Assembly (NCBI GenBank): GCA_014138725.1
Contig: JACJID010000001.1
Span: 1,302,001-1,366,000, forward strand
Source of the DNA: Kutzneria viridogrisea
Lineage (GTDB): Bacteria > Actinomycetota > Actinomycetes > Mycobacteriales > Pseudonocardiaceae
DNA: 64,000 nucleotides
Direction: 5' to 3'
Part shown: positions 8,810-21,033 of the stretch, one piece after another
Layout of the letters: every line of letters starts with the position of its first letter
Numbering within the stretch: position 1 is the stretch's first letter
The notes under the pieces: generated by a model
What the model saw: the letters and a program-made list of their open reading frames with translations, nothing else
Told to the model about the DNA's origin: nothing
Databases searched by the model: none
Program-made: the position numbers and the translations under genes

Positions 8810-8819
8810 GTCTGGGGTC

Positions 8820-12220
<3,401 letters not shown>

Positions 12221-12239
<19 letters not shown>

Positions 12240-12784
12240 CCCGTCACCAGTTCCAGTGCCACCTTGACCGCCGCCCCCATGCGTTCGGGCGCCGGAGCGG
12301 TGATGATCGGCAGCGGCACCATGCCGATCATCAGTGCGGCCATCGCCAGCACGGAGCGCAGCTGGTGCTCGGCGTCGGCGTCCTCGTCCGAGAGCAGCAT
12401 CAGCAGCTGCCACATCAGCTGGCCCAGGTCCTCACCGTGCGGGTGGTCGCGCAACGCGGTCTCGTTGACCTGCGCGAACCGCAGCAGTGGCATGCTCCTG
12501 GCGAGCACCGTGGGGATGTGCCGCACGATCTCGGCCCTGTGCTCGGGCGTGCGTGGCAGGCCGCTGGCCCACTCGACCACCTCGGTCACGTCCCCGCGCA
12601 TGTCCTCGATCAGCGCGGTGACGATGTCCTCCTTGCTCTTGAAGTGGTAGTAGAGCGCGGCCTTGGTGACCTCCAGCCGTTCGGCGATCTCCCGCAGCGA
12701 GGTCTTGTCGTAGCCCTGCTCGGTGAACAGTTCCAGCGCGACCTGCTGGATCCGCTGCCTGGTGTCGCTGCGCCGTTCGGCCAT
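12221..12784 (-). CDS. TetR-family repressor of the divergent P450 promoter
   Basis: This is a 187-residue TetR-type regulator. The helix-turn-helix spans TSLREIAERLEVTKAALYYH near residues 30-50, followed by FKSKEDIV. The ligand-binding half is rich in methionine and leucine (PTVLARSMPLLRF, LMWQLLMLL). The start MAERRSDTRQR at 12784 is preferred over one six codons upstream. It diverges from the P450, and two perfect-repeat operators fill the gap, so it very likely represses itself and the P450. It is not clearly KstR: the operator is unlike a KstR box. Confidence 0.85.
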
Positions 12785-12801
12785 CTCGTCCCATCCTCGC
12801 A

Positions 12802-12862
12802 ACTTACTTGCCGACCGGCTAGTTCGCCGCTACCGTGGCAACTAGCCGGTCGGCAAGTAAGT
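12802..12862. promoter_or_regulatory. twin TetR operators in the tetR-P450 divergent promoter
   Basis: Two 23-base arms (12802-12824 and 12840-12862) are perfect reverse complements, separated by 15 bp. Each arm contains an imperfect 18-bp palindrome of its own, ACTTGCCGACCGGCTAGT, the usual shape of a TetR dimer site. The gap therefore holds two mirror-image sites, one next to each divergent gene. Confidence 0.75.
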
Positions 12863-12891
12863 ATCCATCACCAACGTGGGGAGCGTAGGAG

Positions 12892-14019
12892 ATGACGAGC
12901 TTTCCAGTGCTCAGGACGTGCCCGTACGGCCCGCCCGAGCCGTATCGCGAGCTGCGGGAACGGGGTCCCGTGCAGGCCGAGCATCCCAGGGTGGGCAAGA
13001 TCTGGTTGATCACCCGGCACGCCGAGATGCGGCAGGTGCTGATCGATCCCCGGTTCAGCGCCGACCCCCGCAACCCGGGGCACCCCAACGCCGACGAGGA
13101 GTTCGTCCCCGGCGGCTTCATCGGCATGGACCCGCCCGAGCACAGCCGGTTCCGCAAGCTGCTGATCCCGGAGTTCTCCGTGCCCCGCCTGAAGAAGATG
13201 CGCCCTGGCATCCAGCAGGTCGTGGACGGGCTGATCGAGGACATGCTGGCCGCGGGCGACTCCGCGGACCTGGTCACGGCGTTCGCGCTGCCGGTGCCCT
13301 CGCTGGTGATCTGCCAGCTGCTCGGCGTGCCGTACTCCGATCACGAGTTCTTCCAGTCCAGGACCTCGAAGATGGTCGACTTCGACACCAAGCCGGAGGA
13401 GTCCAGGGCCCTCGGCGAGGAGTTGGGGCACTACCTCGGCGAGCTGGTCGCCCAGCGTGGGCGCGAGCCCCAAGACGACCTGATCAGCCGGATGCTCGCC
13501 AGCGGCAAGGTGAGCCCGGAGGAGATCATCGGCTCCTCGGTGCTGCTGCTGATCGCCGGGCACGAGACCACCGCGAACATGATCTCGCTGGGGGTGCTGA
13601 CCCTGCTGGACAACCCCGGCTGGGCCCAGGACCCACGGGCCGTGGACGAGTTGCTGCGCTACCACTCCATCGCCGACCTGGTGACCGACCGGGTCGCCGT
13701 GGCCGACGTGGAGATCGGCGGCAAGCTGATCCGCGCGGGGGAGGCCGTGGTCACCCTGGGTTTGGCGGCCAACTGGGACGAGACCGTCTTCGAGCGCCCC
13801 GAGCAGTTCGACCCGACCCGCGTCCGCAACCACCTGGCCTTCGGCTACGGCGTGCACCAGTGCATCGGCCAGAACCTGGCCCGCGCCGAGTTGGAGATCG
13901 CCTACCGGACCCTGTTCGAGCGGGTGCCCACGCTGCGGCTGGCCGCGCCCGTGGCCGAGTTGCCGTTCAAGTACAACAGTGCGATCTTCGGCCTGCACTC
14001 GATGCCCGTGACGTGGTGA
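12892..14019 (+). CDS. cytochrome P450 monooxygenase
   Basis: This is a 375-residue bacterial class I P450. The I-helix oxygen-activation motif is AGHETT, the K-helix ExxR is in DELLRYH, and the heme loop FGYGVHQCIGQNLAR places the ligand at Cys324. An N-terminal membrane anchor is absent, so it is soluble and needs ferredoxin partners, which are not encoded next to it. The short length and CPYGPPEPYRELRERGP start resemble CYP105/CYP107-like enzymes. The substrate is unknown. Its position inside the steroid island and control by its own TetR suggest an inducible oxidation step. Confidence 0.88.
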   Translation: MTSFPVLRTCPYGPPEPYRELRERGPVQAEHPRVGKIWLITRHAEMRQVLIDPRFSADPRNPGHPNADEEFVPGGFIGMDPPEHSRFRKLLIPEFSVPRLKKMRPGIQQVVDGLIEDMLAAGDSADLVTAFALPVPSLVICQLLGVPYSDHEFFQSRTSKMVDFDTKPEESRALGEELGHYLGELVAQRGREPQDDLISRMLASGKVSPEEIIGSSVLLLIAGHETTANMISLGVLTLLDNPGWAQDPRAVDELLRYHSIADLVTDRVAVADVEIGGKLIRAGEAVVTLGLAANWDETVFERPEQFDPTRVRNHLAFGYGVHQCIGQNLARAELEIAYRTLFERVPTLRLAAPVAELPFKYNSAIFGLHSMPVTW

Positions 14020-14042
14020 CCCCTGCTTTACGCCCGAGTAAC

Positions 14043-14058
14043 CCTACTCTAGAGTAGG
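14043..14058. promoter_or_regulatory. 16-bp perfect palindrome upstream of the FadE24-like gene
   Basis: CCTACTCTAGAGTAGG is a perfect palindrome ending 26 bp before the ATG at 14085. The TAGAGT inside it could serve as a -10 hexamer, so a bound repressor would cover the promoter. The cognate regulator is not identifiable here. Confidence 0.5.
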
Positions 14059-14084
14059 AATGGGCGGACGCGGAGGAGCGCGCA

Positions 14085-15410
14085 ATGGCGAAACGGGCCG
14101 GACTGGACCCGATGGGGCTGGCGTTGGGGCTGCTCAACAAGGTGGCCGGTGCGCCACTGCTGGAGCGGTTCGGGCTGCACAAGCCAGTGGAGAAGGTGGC
14201 CTACGAGGCGACCAGGGCCGGGTTCCGCACGATCGGCGCGGCGACCAGGACCTTCAAGGCGGTCGGCAAGCTGGGCGGTGCCCCGGCGCGACTGCCCTCG
14301 GCGCCGGAGAGCGGCCTGTTCGACCTGACGCCCACCGACGAGCAGCGCATGATCGTGGACACGGTGGCCGAGTTCGCCGCCGAGCAGCTGCGGCCCGCCG
14401 CGGCAGCGGCCAACGAGTCCTGTACCCCGCCGCGCGAGCTGCTCGGCCGCGTCGCCGAGCTGGGCGTGGGCCTGCTCGGCGTACCCGAGCAGCTCGACGG
14501 CGCGGGCACCGAGCGCTCGGCGGTGACCAACGTGCTCGTCGCCGAGGCCATGGCGCACGGGGACCTCGGCCTGGCGGTGGCCTGCCTGGCCCCGTCCGCC
14601 GTGAGCACCGCGCTGGTGCTGTGGGGTGACGGCGACCAGCAGGCGATCTACCTGCCCTCCTTCGTTGGCGAGGACGTGCCCGCCGCGGCGCTGGCGATCC
14701 TCGAACCGCGACCGCTGTTCGACCCGTTCGTGCTGCGCACCACCGCGCGCCGCGGACCGGGCGGGTACGTGCTCAACGGGGTGAAGTCCTTGGTGCCCAG
14801 GGCATCCGAGGCCGAACTGTTCGTCATCGCCGCCGAGTTGCCCGGATCCGGGCCCGCGCTGTTCCTGGTGGAGTCCAGCGCCAGCGGGCTGACCGTGGAG
14901 TCCGAGCCCGGCATGGGCCTGCGCGCCGCGAACATGGGCCGCGTGCTGCTGGACGAGGTGTCGGTTCCGGCGACCGCCCTGCTCGGCGGCGGCAGCCGCG
15001 AGGTCTACACCGAGTGCGTGCGGTTGTCCCGGCTCGGCTGGTGCGCGCTGTCGCTGGGCACCGCCCAGGCCGTGCTCGACTACGTCATCCCGTACGTCAA
15101 CGAGCGGCAGGCCTTCGGCGAGCCGGTCAGCCACCGGCAGGGCGTGGCCTTCAAGGTCGCCGACATCGGCATCGAACTGGCCGGGATGCGGCTGGTGACC
15201 TACCGTGCCGCCAGCCGCGCCGAACAGGGCAAGTCCTACGCCCGCGAGGTCGCGCTGGCCCGCAAGCTGTGCACCGACAAGGGCATGGCCATCGGCAGCG
15301 ACGGGGTGCAGCTGCTCGGTGGGCACGGCTACGTCAAGGAGCACCCGGTGGAGCGCTGGTACCGCGACCTGCGCGCACTGGGTGTCGTCGAAGGCATCGT
15401 CCTGGTCTAG
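14085..15410 (+). CDS. acyl-CoA dehydrogenase, FadE24-like
   Basis: This is a 441-residue acyl-CoA dehydrogenase with an N-terminal extension of about 80 residues before the usual fold (LTPTDEQRMIVDTVAEF). The C-terminal domain has RQAFGEPVSHRQGVAFKVAD, GGHGYVKEHPVERWYRDLR and VVEGIVLV at the position of the catalytic glutamate loop. The extended first protein followed 14 bp later by a standard-length second one matches the arrangement of the mycobacterial fadE24-fadE23 pair. That link is recalled from general knowledge and not checked. It probably oxidises an acyl-CoA as an FAD enzyme with the next gene product. Confidence 0.75.
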   Translation: MAKRAGLDPMGLALGLLNKVAGAPLLERFGLHKPVEKVAYEATRAGFRTIGAATRTFKAVGKLGGAPARLPSAPESGLFDLTPTDEQRMIVDTVAEFAAEQLRPAAAAANESCTPPRELLGRVAELGVGLLGVPEQLDGAGTERSAVTNVLVAEAMAHGDLGLAVACLAPSAVSTALVLWGDGDQQAIYLPSFVGEDVPAAALAILEPRPLFDPFVLRTTARRGPGGYVLNGVKSLVPRASEAELFVIAAELPGSGPALFLVESSASGLTVESEPGMGLRAANMGRVLLDEVSVPATALLGGGSREVYTECVRLSRLGWCALSLGTAQAVLDYVIPYVNERQAFGEPVSHRQGVAFKVADIGIELAGMRLVTYRAASRAEQGKSYAREVALARKLCTDKGMAIGSDGVQLLGGHGYVKEHPVERWYRDLRALGVVEGIVLV

Positions 15411-15424
15411 GAGAGGTAGCGGAG

Positions 15425-16639
15425 ATGATCAACCTCGAGGTGCCCAGGAAGTTCGCCGGTCTGGTCAACCAGGCACACCAGGTGGCGGTGGAGTTCTTCC
15501 GGCCCAACTCGCGCAAGTACGACCAGGCCGAGCACGCCTACCCCAAGGAGCTCGACCTGCTCGCCGCCGTGCTCGACGGCATGAACTCCTCCGGCGAGGG
15601 CGCCACCGGCAACGCCGGTGCGGGCGGGGTGCGCCGGGGCAAGGACAGCGGCGGCGGCATCCGCAACGGCGGCAACCTCGCCACCCTGCTCGGCATCATC
15701 GAACTGTGCTGGGGGGATGTCGCCCTGCTGCTGTCCATGCCGAGGCAGGGACTGGGCAACGCCGCCATCGCCTCGGTCGCCGACGAGGAGCAACTGTCCC
15801 GGTTCGGCACCAAGTGGGCCGCCATGGCCATCACCGAGCCGGGCTGCGGCTCGGACTCCGCCGCGATCCGGGCCACCGCCAAGCTCGACGGCGACCACTA
15901 CGTGCTCAACGGCGAGAAGATCTTCGTCACGGCCGGTGGCCGGGCCGAGGCCGTGGTCGTGTGGGCCAGCCTGGACCTGTCCAAGGGCCGTGCCGCGATC
16001 AAGTCCTTCCTCGTCGAGAAGGGCACTCCGGGCTTCGAGGTCGTGCGCCTGGAACACAAACTCGGCATCCGCGCCTCCGACACCGCCCACCTGCGGCTGG
16101 AGAACTGCCGAGTCCCCAAGGAGAACCTGCTCGGCAGCCCCGAGATCGAGGTCGAACGCGGCTTCGCGGGCGCCATGCAGACCTTCGACAACACCCGGCC
16201 CCTGGTCGCGGGCATGGCCGTGGGCGTGGCCCGTGCCGCACTGGAGACCACCCGCGAGCTGCTGGCGGAGGCCGGGGTCGCCGTGGACTACGACCGGCCC
16301 GCCAACAGCCAGCACGCCGCCGCTGCCGCCTTCCTCGCCGCCGAGGCCGACTACGAGTCCGCCTACCTGCTGACCATGCAGGCCGCCTGGATGGCCGACA
16401 ACAACCGGCCCAACTCGCTGGAGGCCAGCATGGCCAAGGCGAAGGCGGGGCGGGCCGCCACCGAGATCACCCTGCGCTGCGTGGAGCTGTGCGGCAGCCT
16501 GGGCTACACCGAGAACGCCCTGCTGGAGAAGTGGAGCCGAGACTCCAAGATCCTCGACATCTTCGAGGGCACCCAGCAGATCCAGCAACTCGTCGTGGCC
16601 CGCCGCCTGCTCGGCAAGAGCTCCCAGGAACTGCGCTGA
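15425..16639 (+). CDS. acyl-CoA dehydrogenase, FadE23-like
   Basis: This is a 404-residue acyl-CoA dehydrogenase. The FAD/substrate region has MAITEPGCGSDSAAIRATA, and the catalytic glutamate lies in DIFEGTQQIQQL, matching the YEGT motif of medium-chain enzymes. The N-terminus MINLEVPRKFAGLVNQAHQ is unlike the usual FadE start and resembles FadE23-type proteins. It shares an operon with the preceding extended homologue and has a GGAG ribosome-binding site. Convergent with the FAD monooxygenase beyond a strong hairpin. Confidence 0.78.
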   Translation: MINLEVPRKFAGLVNQAHQVAVEFFRPNSRKYDQAEHAYPKELDLLAAVLDGMNSSGEGATGNAGAGGVRRGKDSGGGIRNGGNLATLLGIIELCWGDVALLLSMPRQGLGNAAIASVADEEQLSRFGTKWAAMAITEPGCGSDSAAIRATAKLDGDHYVLNGEKIFVTAGGRAEAVVVWASLDLSKGRAAIKSFLVEKGTPGFEVVRLEHKLGIRASDTAHLRLENCRVPKENLLGSPEIEVERGFAGAMQTFDNTRPLVAGMAVGVARAALETTRELLAEAGVAVDYDRPANSQHAAAAAFLAAEADYESAYLLTMQAAWMADNNRPNSLEASMAKAKAGRAATEITLRCVELCGSLGYTENALLEKWSRDSKILDIFEGTQQIQQLVVARRLLGKSSQELR

Positions 16640-16651
16640 CCCACCCCGTCT

Positions 16652-16704
16652 GCCATGAAAGTGCCGTTGCTGGCATTGGACGCCAGCAACGGCACTTTCA
16701 TGGC
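16652..16704. terminator. 23-bp perfect-stem hairpin between convergent genes; member of a repeat family
   Basis: Arms 16652-16674 and 16682-16704 are perfect reverse complements around a 7-base loop, reading GCCATGAAAGTGCCGTTGCT in the first 20 bases. It begins 13 bp after the fadE stop and ends 3 bp before the monooxygenase stop, so it can terminate transcription from both sides. Related hairpins occur at 27831-28065, marking it as a dispersed element as well as a terminator. Confidence 0.8.
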
Positions 16705-16706
16705 GT

Positions 16707-17894
16707 CTAGGCGGCGTAGTCCGGCAGGTCGATCTTGTCGGCGGGGGGCACGACGAACCGGCTGAACAGGCTGCTGGCGGCGGGGCTGGCGGCCAGCCCG
16801 AGCGCGGTGTGCAGCAACCGGATGCCGGCGGTGGAGCGGGGCGCGGCGATGCGCGGGGCGAACGAGGACACGCCCTGGGCCTGGGTCACGTAGGGCCGCA
16901 TGATCGTCTCGTAGGAGCGGAACGCCGCATGGTGGTCGTGGAGCCGGGACAGCTCACCGGCCAGCACGTAGGCGCCGACCAGCGCGAGGCTGGTGCCCAT
17001 GCCGCTGATGGGGGAGGCGCAGTAGCCCGCGTCGCCCAGCAGGGCCACACGTCCCCGCGACCACTGGTCCACGCGCACCTGGCCGATGGCCTCGAAGTAG
17101 AAGTCCTCGGCAGTGTCCATTCCGGACAGTACGCGGTCGGTCTCCCAGCCGGCACCTGCGAACAACCGGCGCAGCAGCCGCTTCTGCTCGGGCGTGGTGA
17201 GCTTCTCGCAGCCCCGTGGCTTGGACACGATGGACAGCAGCGCCCTGGTGGTGCCCAGGTTGTCGGGGCGCAGGCCGACGGTGCGGCCCAGGCTCGCGTT
17301 GTACCAGCGCGCCCAGTCGCTGTCGGACTCGGCGCGGGGGATGGTGAAGTACGCGGTGTAGAGCCCGAAGGAGCGGATCCGGGTGGTGTCGGCGAAGACG
17401 AGCTCGCGGGTGCGCGAACGCAGCCCGTCGGCGAGCACGACCAGGTCGAACTCGCGGTCGGGGCCATTGCGGAAGCTGACCTGGACCCGGTCACCGGTGT
17501 CGTCCAGGCTGGTGATCTCGTCACCGAAGAGGTACTCGGTGTCCTCCCGGGTGCTGTCGTAGAGCACCTCGGACAGTTCGCCGCGCAGCAGTTCCAGGTC
17601 GATCACGAAGCCCGCACCGCCGAAGGAGTCGGCGCCCAGGCTGGCCTTCACCCGGCCGTCGCCGCCGATGAACCGCACGCCCCGCTCCCCGGTGAGCCGC
17701 TTGCGGACCTCGCCCTCCAGGCCCATGCGCTGCACGATGGTGTGGCCCGCGCCGCGCAGGTCCACGGTCTGCCCGCCGGGGCGCAGCCGGGGGAAGCGCT
17801 CCACGACGGTCGGGGTCATGCCGTACCGGGTCAGCCAGAAGGCGAGTGCGGGACCGGCGATGCTCGCGCCGGAGATGAGTACCCTGCGGGACAT
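16707..17894 (-). CDS. FAD-dependent monooxygenase (PHBH/TetX-like)
   Basis: This is a 395-residue class A flavoprotein monooxygenase. The N-terminal dinucleotide fold is VLISGASIAGPALAFWL, the middle has DLVVLADGLRSRTRE (DG motif), and GDAGYCASPISGMGTSLAL supplies the second FAD-contacting GD motif. These enzymes hydroxylate aromatic or polyketide-like substrates with NAD(P)H and oxygen. A decayed MarR gene lies just upstream on the same strand, suggesting a lost local repressor. The substrate cannot be read from sequence. Confidence 0.82.
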   Translation of the reverse strand: MSRRVLISGASIAGPALAFWLTRYGMTPTVVERFPRLRPGGQTVDLRGAGHTIVQRMGLEGEVRKRLTGERGVRFIGGDGRVKASLGADSFGGAGFVIDLELLRGELSEVLYDSTREDTEYLFGDEITSLDDTGDRVQVSFRNGPDREFDLVVLADGLRSRTRELVFADTTRIRSFGLYTAYFTIPRAESDSDWARWYNASLGRTVGLRPDNLGTTRALLSIVSKPRGCEKLTTPEQKRLLRRLFAGAGWETDRVLSGMDTAEDFYFEAIGQVRVDQWSRGRVALLGDAGYCASPISGMGTSLALVGAYVLAGELSRLHDHHAAFRSYETIMRPYVTQAQGVSSFAPRIAAPRSTAGIRLLHTALGLAASPAASSLFSRFVVPPADKIDLPDYAA

Positions 17895-17912
17895 GGGAAA
17901 GCGCTCCTGATC

Positions 17913-18180
17913 TCAGTGGGCGGCGATGGTGTCGGCGGGCACTACGAGCACCGTGCGGCTGGCGCGTGAACGTGGCCCGCCCGGTCCAGCCGATCGACCA
18001 CGTGGGTGTTCGCGGCCGTGGAGACGAGGTCCTTCGCGGTCAGCGGCCTCTCGATGACCAGGTGTTCCAGCGCCGCCAGGTCTGGGGGTTGCTGCGCAGG
18101 ACCCGGCTCAGCCGCTGCTCGATCACCCCGGTCTGTCGCAGGCGCTCCACGAGGGCCGCGCCGGTCCGCGCTGTGGTCAC
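17913..18180 (-). pseudogene. decayed MarR-family regulator
   Basis: Three frames together spell a shortened MarR-like protein. From a GTG at 18180: ARTGAALVERLRQTGVIEQ then LSRVLRSNPQTW. After a frame change: AALEHLVIERPLTAKDLVST and THVVDRLDRAGHV. In a third frame: RASRTVLVVPADTIAAH, stop. The middle piece is the recognition helix region and the last the wing. At 268 bp it is only a little over half of a normal MarR gene and is broken at least twice, so it is unlikely to work. It sits upstream of the FAD monooxygenase. A GAGAC-N10-GTCTC inverted repeat (18186-18205) lies just upstream of the GTG. Confidence 0.5.
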
Positions 18181-18221
18181 AGGGCGAGACTACTGGAGAA
18201 GTCTCTAACCAGATAAGTTAA

Positions 18222-19148
18222 TTACCCTGTGAGGAGTACCTCGCCGATCCGGGCCAGGTGTTCGGCGGGCGTGCCGAACAGGTGGGCGCTGCCGTGTGCG
18301 CGCTTGAAGTACAGGTGCGCGTCGTGCTCCCAGGTGATGGCGATGCCGCCGTGGAGCTGGATCATCTCGGCGGCGACGCGCTGGTATACCTCGGAGCAGT
18401 GGACCTTGGCGATGGCGGCGCGGGTGGGGGTCGTGGCGGCGAGCGCGGCGGAGCGGGCGGTCTCGACGAGCACGTGCAGGTCGGCCATGCGGTGCTGCAA
18501 GGCCTGGAAACTGCCGATGGCCCGCCCGAACTGCACGCGGCGGCTCGTGTACTGCACGGTCAGTTCCAGGCACCGCGCGGCGCCACCGACCTGCTCGGCG
18601 GCGAGGGCCGCACAGGCCAGGTCGCGGACGGCGGTGGGATCGGTGCGGCCGAGGGGGCGCAGTTCGGCCTCACTGATGTCCACAGTGCACAGACGACGGG
18701 TCGGGTCCATCGTGGTCAGCTGGCGGCACCGTGCACCGTCCACTTCGGACAGTTCATCGCCGTCGAGCAGCAGGAGCACGTCGGCGATATCGGCGTCAGG
18801 CACGTGTTCGCCCCAGATGAGTGCGGGCGTGACCTCACCCGCGGCGATTCGGGGCAACAGGCGCTCCCTTGCCCCGTTGTTGTCGAGGCAGAGCAGGGCC
18901 TGCGTGGCAAGGATCGTGGCGAGCATGGGCACTGGGGCGAGGATGCGGCCAAGTTCCTCCATGACGAGCTGAACCGCGGCCAGACCAGAGCCGGTCCCGC
19001 CGTGGCACTCGGGGATCATCAGCCCGGCGACGCCGATCTGCCCGCGCAGCAACGACCAGAGCTCGGCGTCGTGGCCCGGCATGACAGAGCGGACCTCGCA
19101 GCGCCGCAGGGCGTGCCGGAGCACACGTTGTTCCTCGCTCAGGGACAC
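18222..19148 (-). CDS. fadE33: acyl-CoA dehydrogenase subunit, FadE33-like
   Basis: This is a 308-residue short acyl-CoA dehydrogenase-like protein. It retains GVAGLMIPECHGGTG, RRVQFGRAIGSFQALQHRMAD and the C-terminal IQLHGGIAITWEHDAHLYFK helix but is well below the 380 residues of a full enzyme. Short partners like this form alpha2-beta2 heterotetramers with a fuller subunit in steroid catabolism. The GTG at 19148 overlaps the end of the previous gene by 10 bp. Being third in the fadE31-fadE32-fadE33 order supports the name. The substrate would be a ring-opened HIP-derived CoA thioester. Confidence 0.72.
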   Translation of the reverse strand: MSLSEEQRVLRHALRRCEVRSVMPGHDAELWSLLRGQIGVAGLMIPECHGGTGSGLAAVQLVMEELGRILAPVPMLATILATQALLCLDNNGARERLLPRIAAGEVTPALIWGEHVPDADIADVLLLLDGDELSEVDGARCRQLTTMDPTRRLCTVDISEAELRPLGRTDPTAVRDLACAALAAEQVGGAARCLELTVQYTSRRVQFGRAIGSFQALQHRMADLHVLVETARSAALAATTPTRAAIAKVHCSEVYQRVAAEMIQLHGGIAITWEHDAHLYFKRAHGSAHLFGTPAEHLARIGEVLLTG

Positions 19149-19945
19149 AGCGCCTCCATGACTCGGCTGCGATGGTACGAATCGGTGCCCCACAGCGTGA
19201 TCAGCGCGCGGACCCGGGTCAGCCAGCGGCTCAGCGCGTACTCGGCGGTGTAGCCGATCGCGCCGTGCACCTGCAACGCGACGCGGGCGGCACGATAGGC
19301 GGACCGGTTGGCGGCGATCTTGGCGGCGGAGACCTGCTGCGGGGTGGGGTCGATGGCGGCGTTGCGGACCAGCGGCAGGGCGAGTTCGAGGCCGACGTGG
19401 GTGTCGGCGAGTTGGTGCTTGACGGCCTGGAAGCGGCCGATGGGCTGGCCGAACTGCTTGCGGTGCAAGGCGTAATCGACGGTTCGGGCCAGCAGGGCCT
19501 GGCCGAGGCCGAGCAGCTCGGCGGAGCAGGCGAGCACGCCGAGGTCGAAGGCGCGGGCGTCGGCTGGGCCGATCACGTCTGCGGCCCGCACGGTGACGAG
19601 GTGCCGGGACCGGTCTACTGAGGACATTTCCGAGCAGGCGACTCCGTGGTGCAGCAACCCGTTCTGCACCACGAAGAGCTGGTCGGCCTGCTGGGCGTGC
19701 GGGAGGTGTGGGGGCCAGGCGAGCGAGCCCTTGCCGGTGAAGCCGGACAGCAAGCTCGGCAGCACGGCGAAGGACTCGATGATCGGACCGGGCACGGCGA
19801 ACCGGCCCAGCTCGAGGAAGAGCACCACGAGGTCCGGCGGCTCCGTCACCTCGTGCAGGCCGAGTTCGTCCAGTGTGGACCACTCGGTGGACTCCGTCAG
19901 CGCCTTGTGCAGTACGGCGGCGAACTGGGTCTGCTCGGGCGTCAT
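19139..19945 (-). CDS. fadE32: acyl-CoA dehydrogenase subunit, FadE32-like
   Basis: This is a 268-residue shortened acyl-CoA dehydrogenase. The N-terminal domain is abbreviated (MTPEQTQFAAVLHKAL), while the C-terminal four-helix part is kept: HRKQFGQPIGRFQAVKHQLA and ALQVHGAIGYTAEYALSRWL. It is expected to pair with a neighbouring FadE subunit. The ATG at 19945 overlaps the fadE31 stop as ATGA. Gene order matches the KstR2 regulon of mycobacteria (fadE31-fadE32-fadE33). Confidence 0.72.
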   Translation of the reverse strand: MTPEQTQFAAVLHKALTESTEWSTLDELGLHEVTEPPDLVVLFLELGRFAVPGPIIESFAVLPSLLSGFTGKGSLAWPPHLPHAQQADQLFVVQNGLLHHGVACSEMSSVDRSRHLVTVRAADVIGPADARAFDLGVLACSAELLGLGQALLARTVDYALHRKQFGQPIGRFQAVKHQLADTHVGLELALPLVRNAAIDPTPQQVSAAKIAANRSAYRAARVALQVHGAIGYTAEYALSRWLTRVRALITLWGTDSYHRSRVMEALCP

Positions 19946-21033
19946 CGCGGCAGCCCCAGCAGTCGCTCGGCCACCAGGTTGCGCTGGATCTCGTTGGTAC
20001 CGGCGTAGATCGGACCCGCGAGCGCGAACAGGTAGCCGTCCAGCCACGGGCCGGGGAGTTCAGCCTCAGGCCCGAGCAGGTCCAGCGCGGTCTCGTGCAG
20101 CGCAGTGTCCAATTCGGACCAGAACAGCTTGCCCACACTGGACTCCGCGCCCAGCGAGCCGCCGCCGACCAGTCGTGACACGGTCTCCGCGGTGTGCAGC
20201 CGGTACGCCTGGGCGCCGATCCAGGCGTCCACTACGCGGTCACGCAGGTACGGGTCACGGCGCTGCCACCACAGGTCCACCAGCCGATCGGCCGCCGCGA
20301 GGAACCGGCCGGGGCTGCGCAGGGTGAGCCCGCGCTCGTTGCTGGCGGTGCTCATCGCCACCCGCCAGCCCTCGCCGACCCCGCCGAGCACGTCGTGGTC
20401 CGGTACGAACACGTTGTCCAGGAACACCTCGGCGAAGCCCGGTTCGCCGTCCAGTTGCGGGATGGGCCGCACGGTGACGCCCTCGGCGCGCAGGTCGAAT
20501 AGGAAGTACGTCAGCCCGTGGTGCCGTTGCGCGCCGGGATCGCTGCGGAACAGGCCGAAGGCCCGGTCGGCGAAGGCCGCGCGGGAACTCCAGGTCTTCT
20601 GCCCGCTGAGCAGCCAGCCGCCTTCCGTTGGTACGGCACGGCTTCGGATCGCGGCGAGGTCGCTGCCAGCCTCGGGTTCCGACCAGGCCTGTGCCCAGAT
20701 GTCCTCCGCGCGAGCCATGCGGGGCAGCAGCCGGGCGAGCTGTTCCCCGGTGCCGTGGGCGAACAGGGTCGGCGCGAGCAGGAAGATCCCGTTCTGGCTG
20801 ACCCGGGGCGGGGCCCCGGCCGCGTAGTACTCCTCCTCGAACGCCAGCCAGTCCCACAACGAGGCGTCACGTCCGCCGTACTCGGCTGGCCAGGTGATGG
20901 CGGAAAGCCTTTCCTGGGCGAGTAGTCGTTCCCACTCGCGGTGTTGCTCGAAACCTGTTGCCGAGTCCATTGAGGACAGATTGTGCGGGACGTTGGCCGC
21001 CAGCCAGGAGCGGACCTCGGCGCGGAAGGTCAC
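19942..21033 (-). CDS. fadE31: acyl-CoA dehydrogenase, FadE31-like
   Basis: This is a 363-residue acyl-CoA dehydrogenase with WSEPEAGSDLAAIRSRAV, SGQKTWSSRAAFAD and a C-terminal YAGTNEIQRNLVAERLLGLP, where alanine replaces the glutamate of the medium-chain YEGT motif. This pattern is common in enzymes whose base lies elsewhere. The GTG start at 21033 overlaps the ech stop as GTGA, so it is coupled. It belongs to the HIP-degradation operon headed by fadD3. Confidence 0.78.
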   Translation of the reverse strand: MTFRAEVRSWLAANVPHNLSSMDSATGFEQHREWERLLAQERLSAITWPAEYGGRDASLWDWLAFEEEYYAAGAPPRVSQNGIFLLAPTLFAHGTGEQLARLLPRMARAEDIWAQAWSEPEAGSDLAAIRSRAVPTEGGWLLSGQKTWSSRAAFADRAFGLFRSDPGAQRHHGLTYFLFDLRAEGVTVRPIPQLDGEPGFAEVFLDNVFVPDHDVLGGVGEGWRVAMSTASNERGLTLRSPGRFLAAADRLVDLWWQRRDPYLRDRVVDAWIGAQAYRLHTAETVSRLVGGGSLGAESSVGKLFWSELDTALHETALDLLGPEAELPGPWLDGYLFALAGPIYAGTNEIQRNLVAERLLGLPR

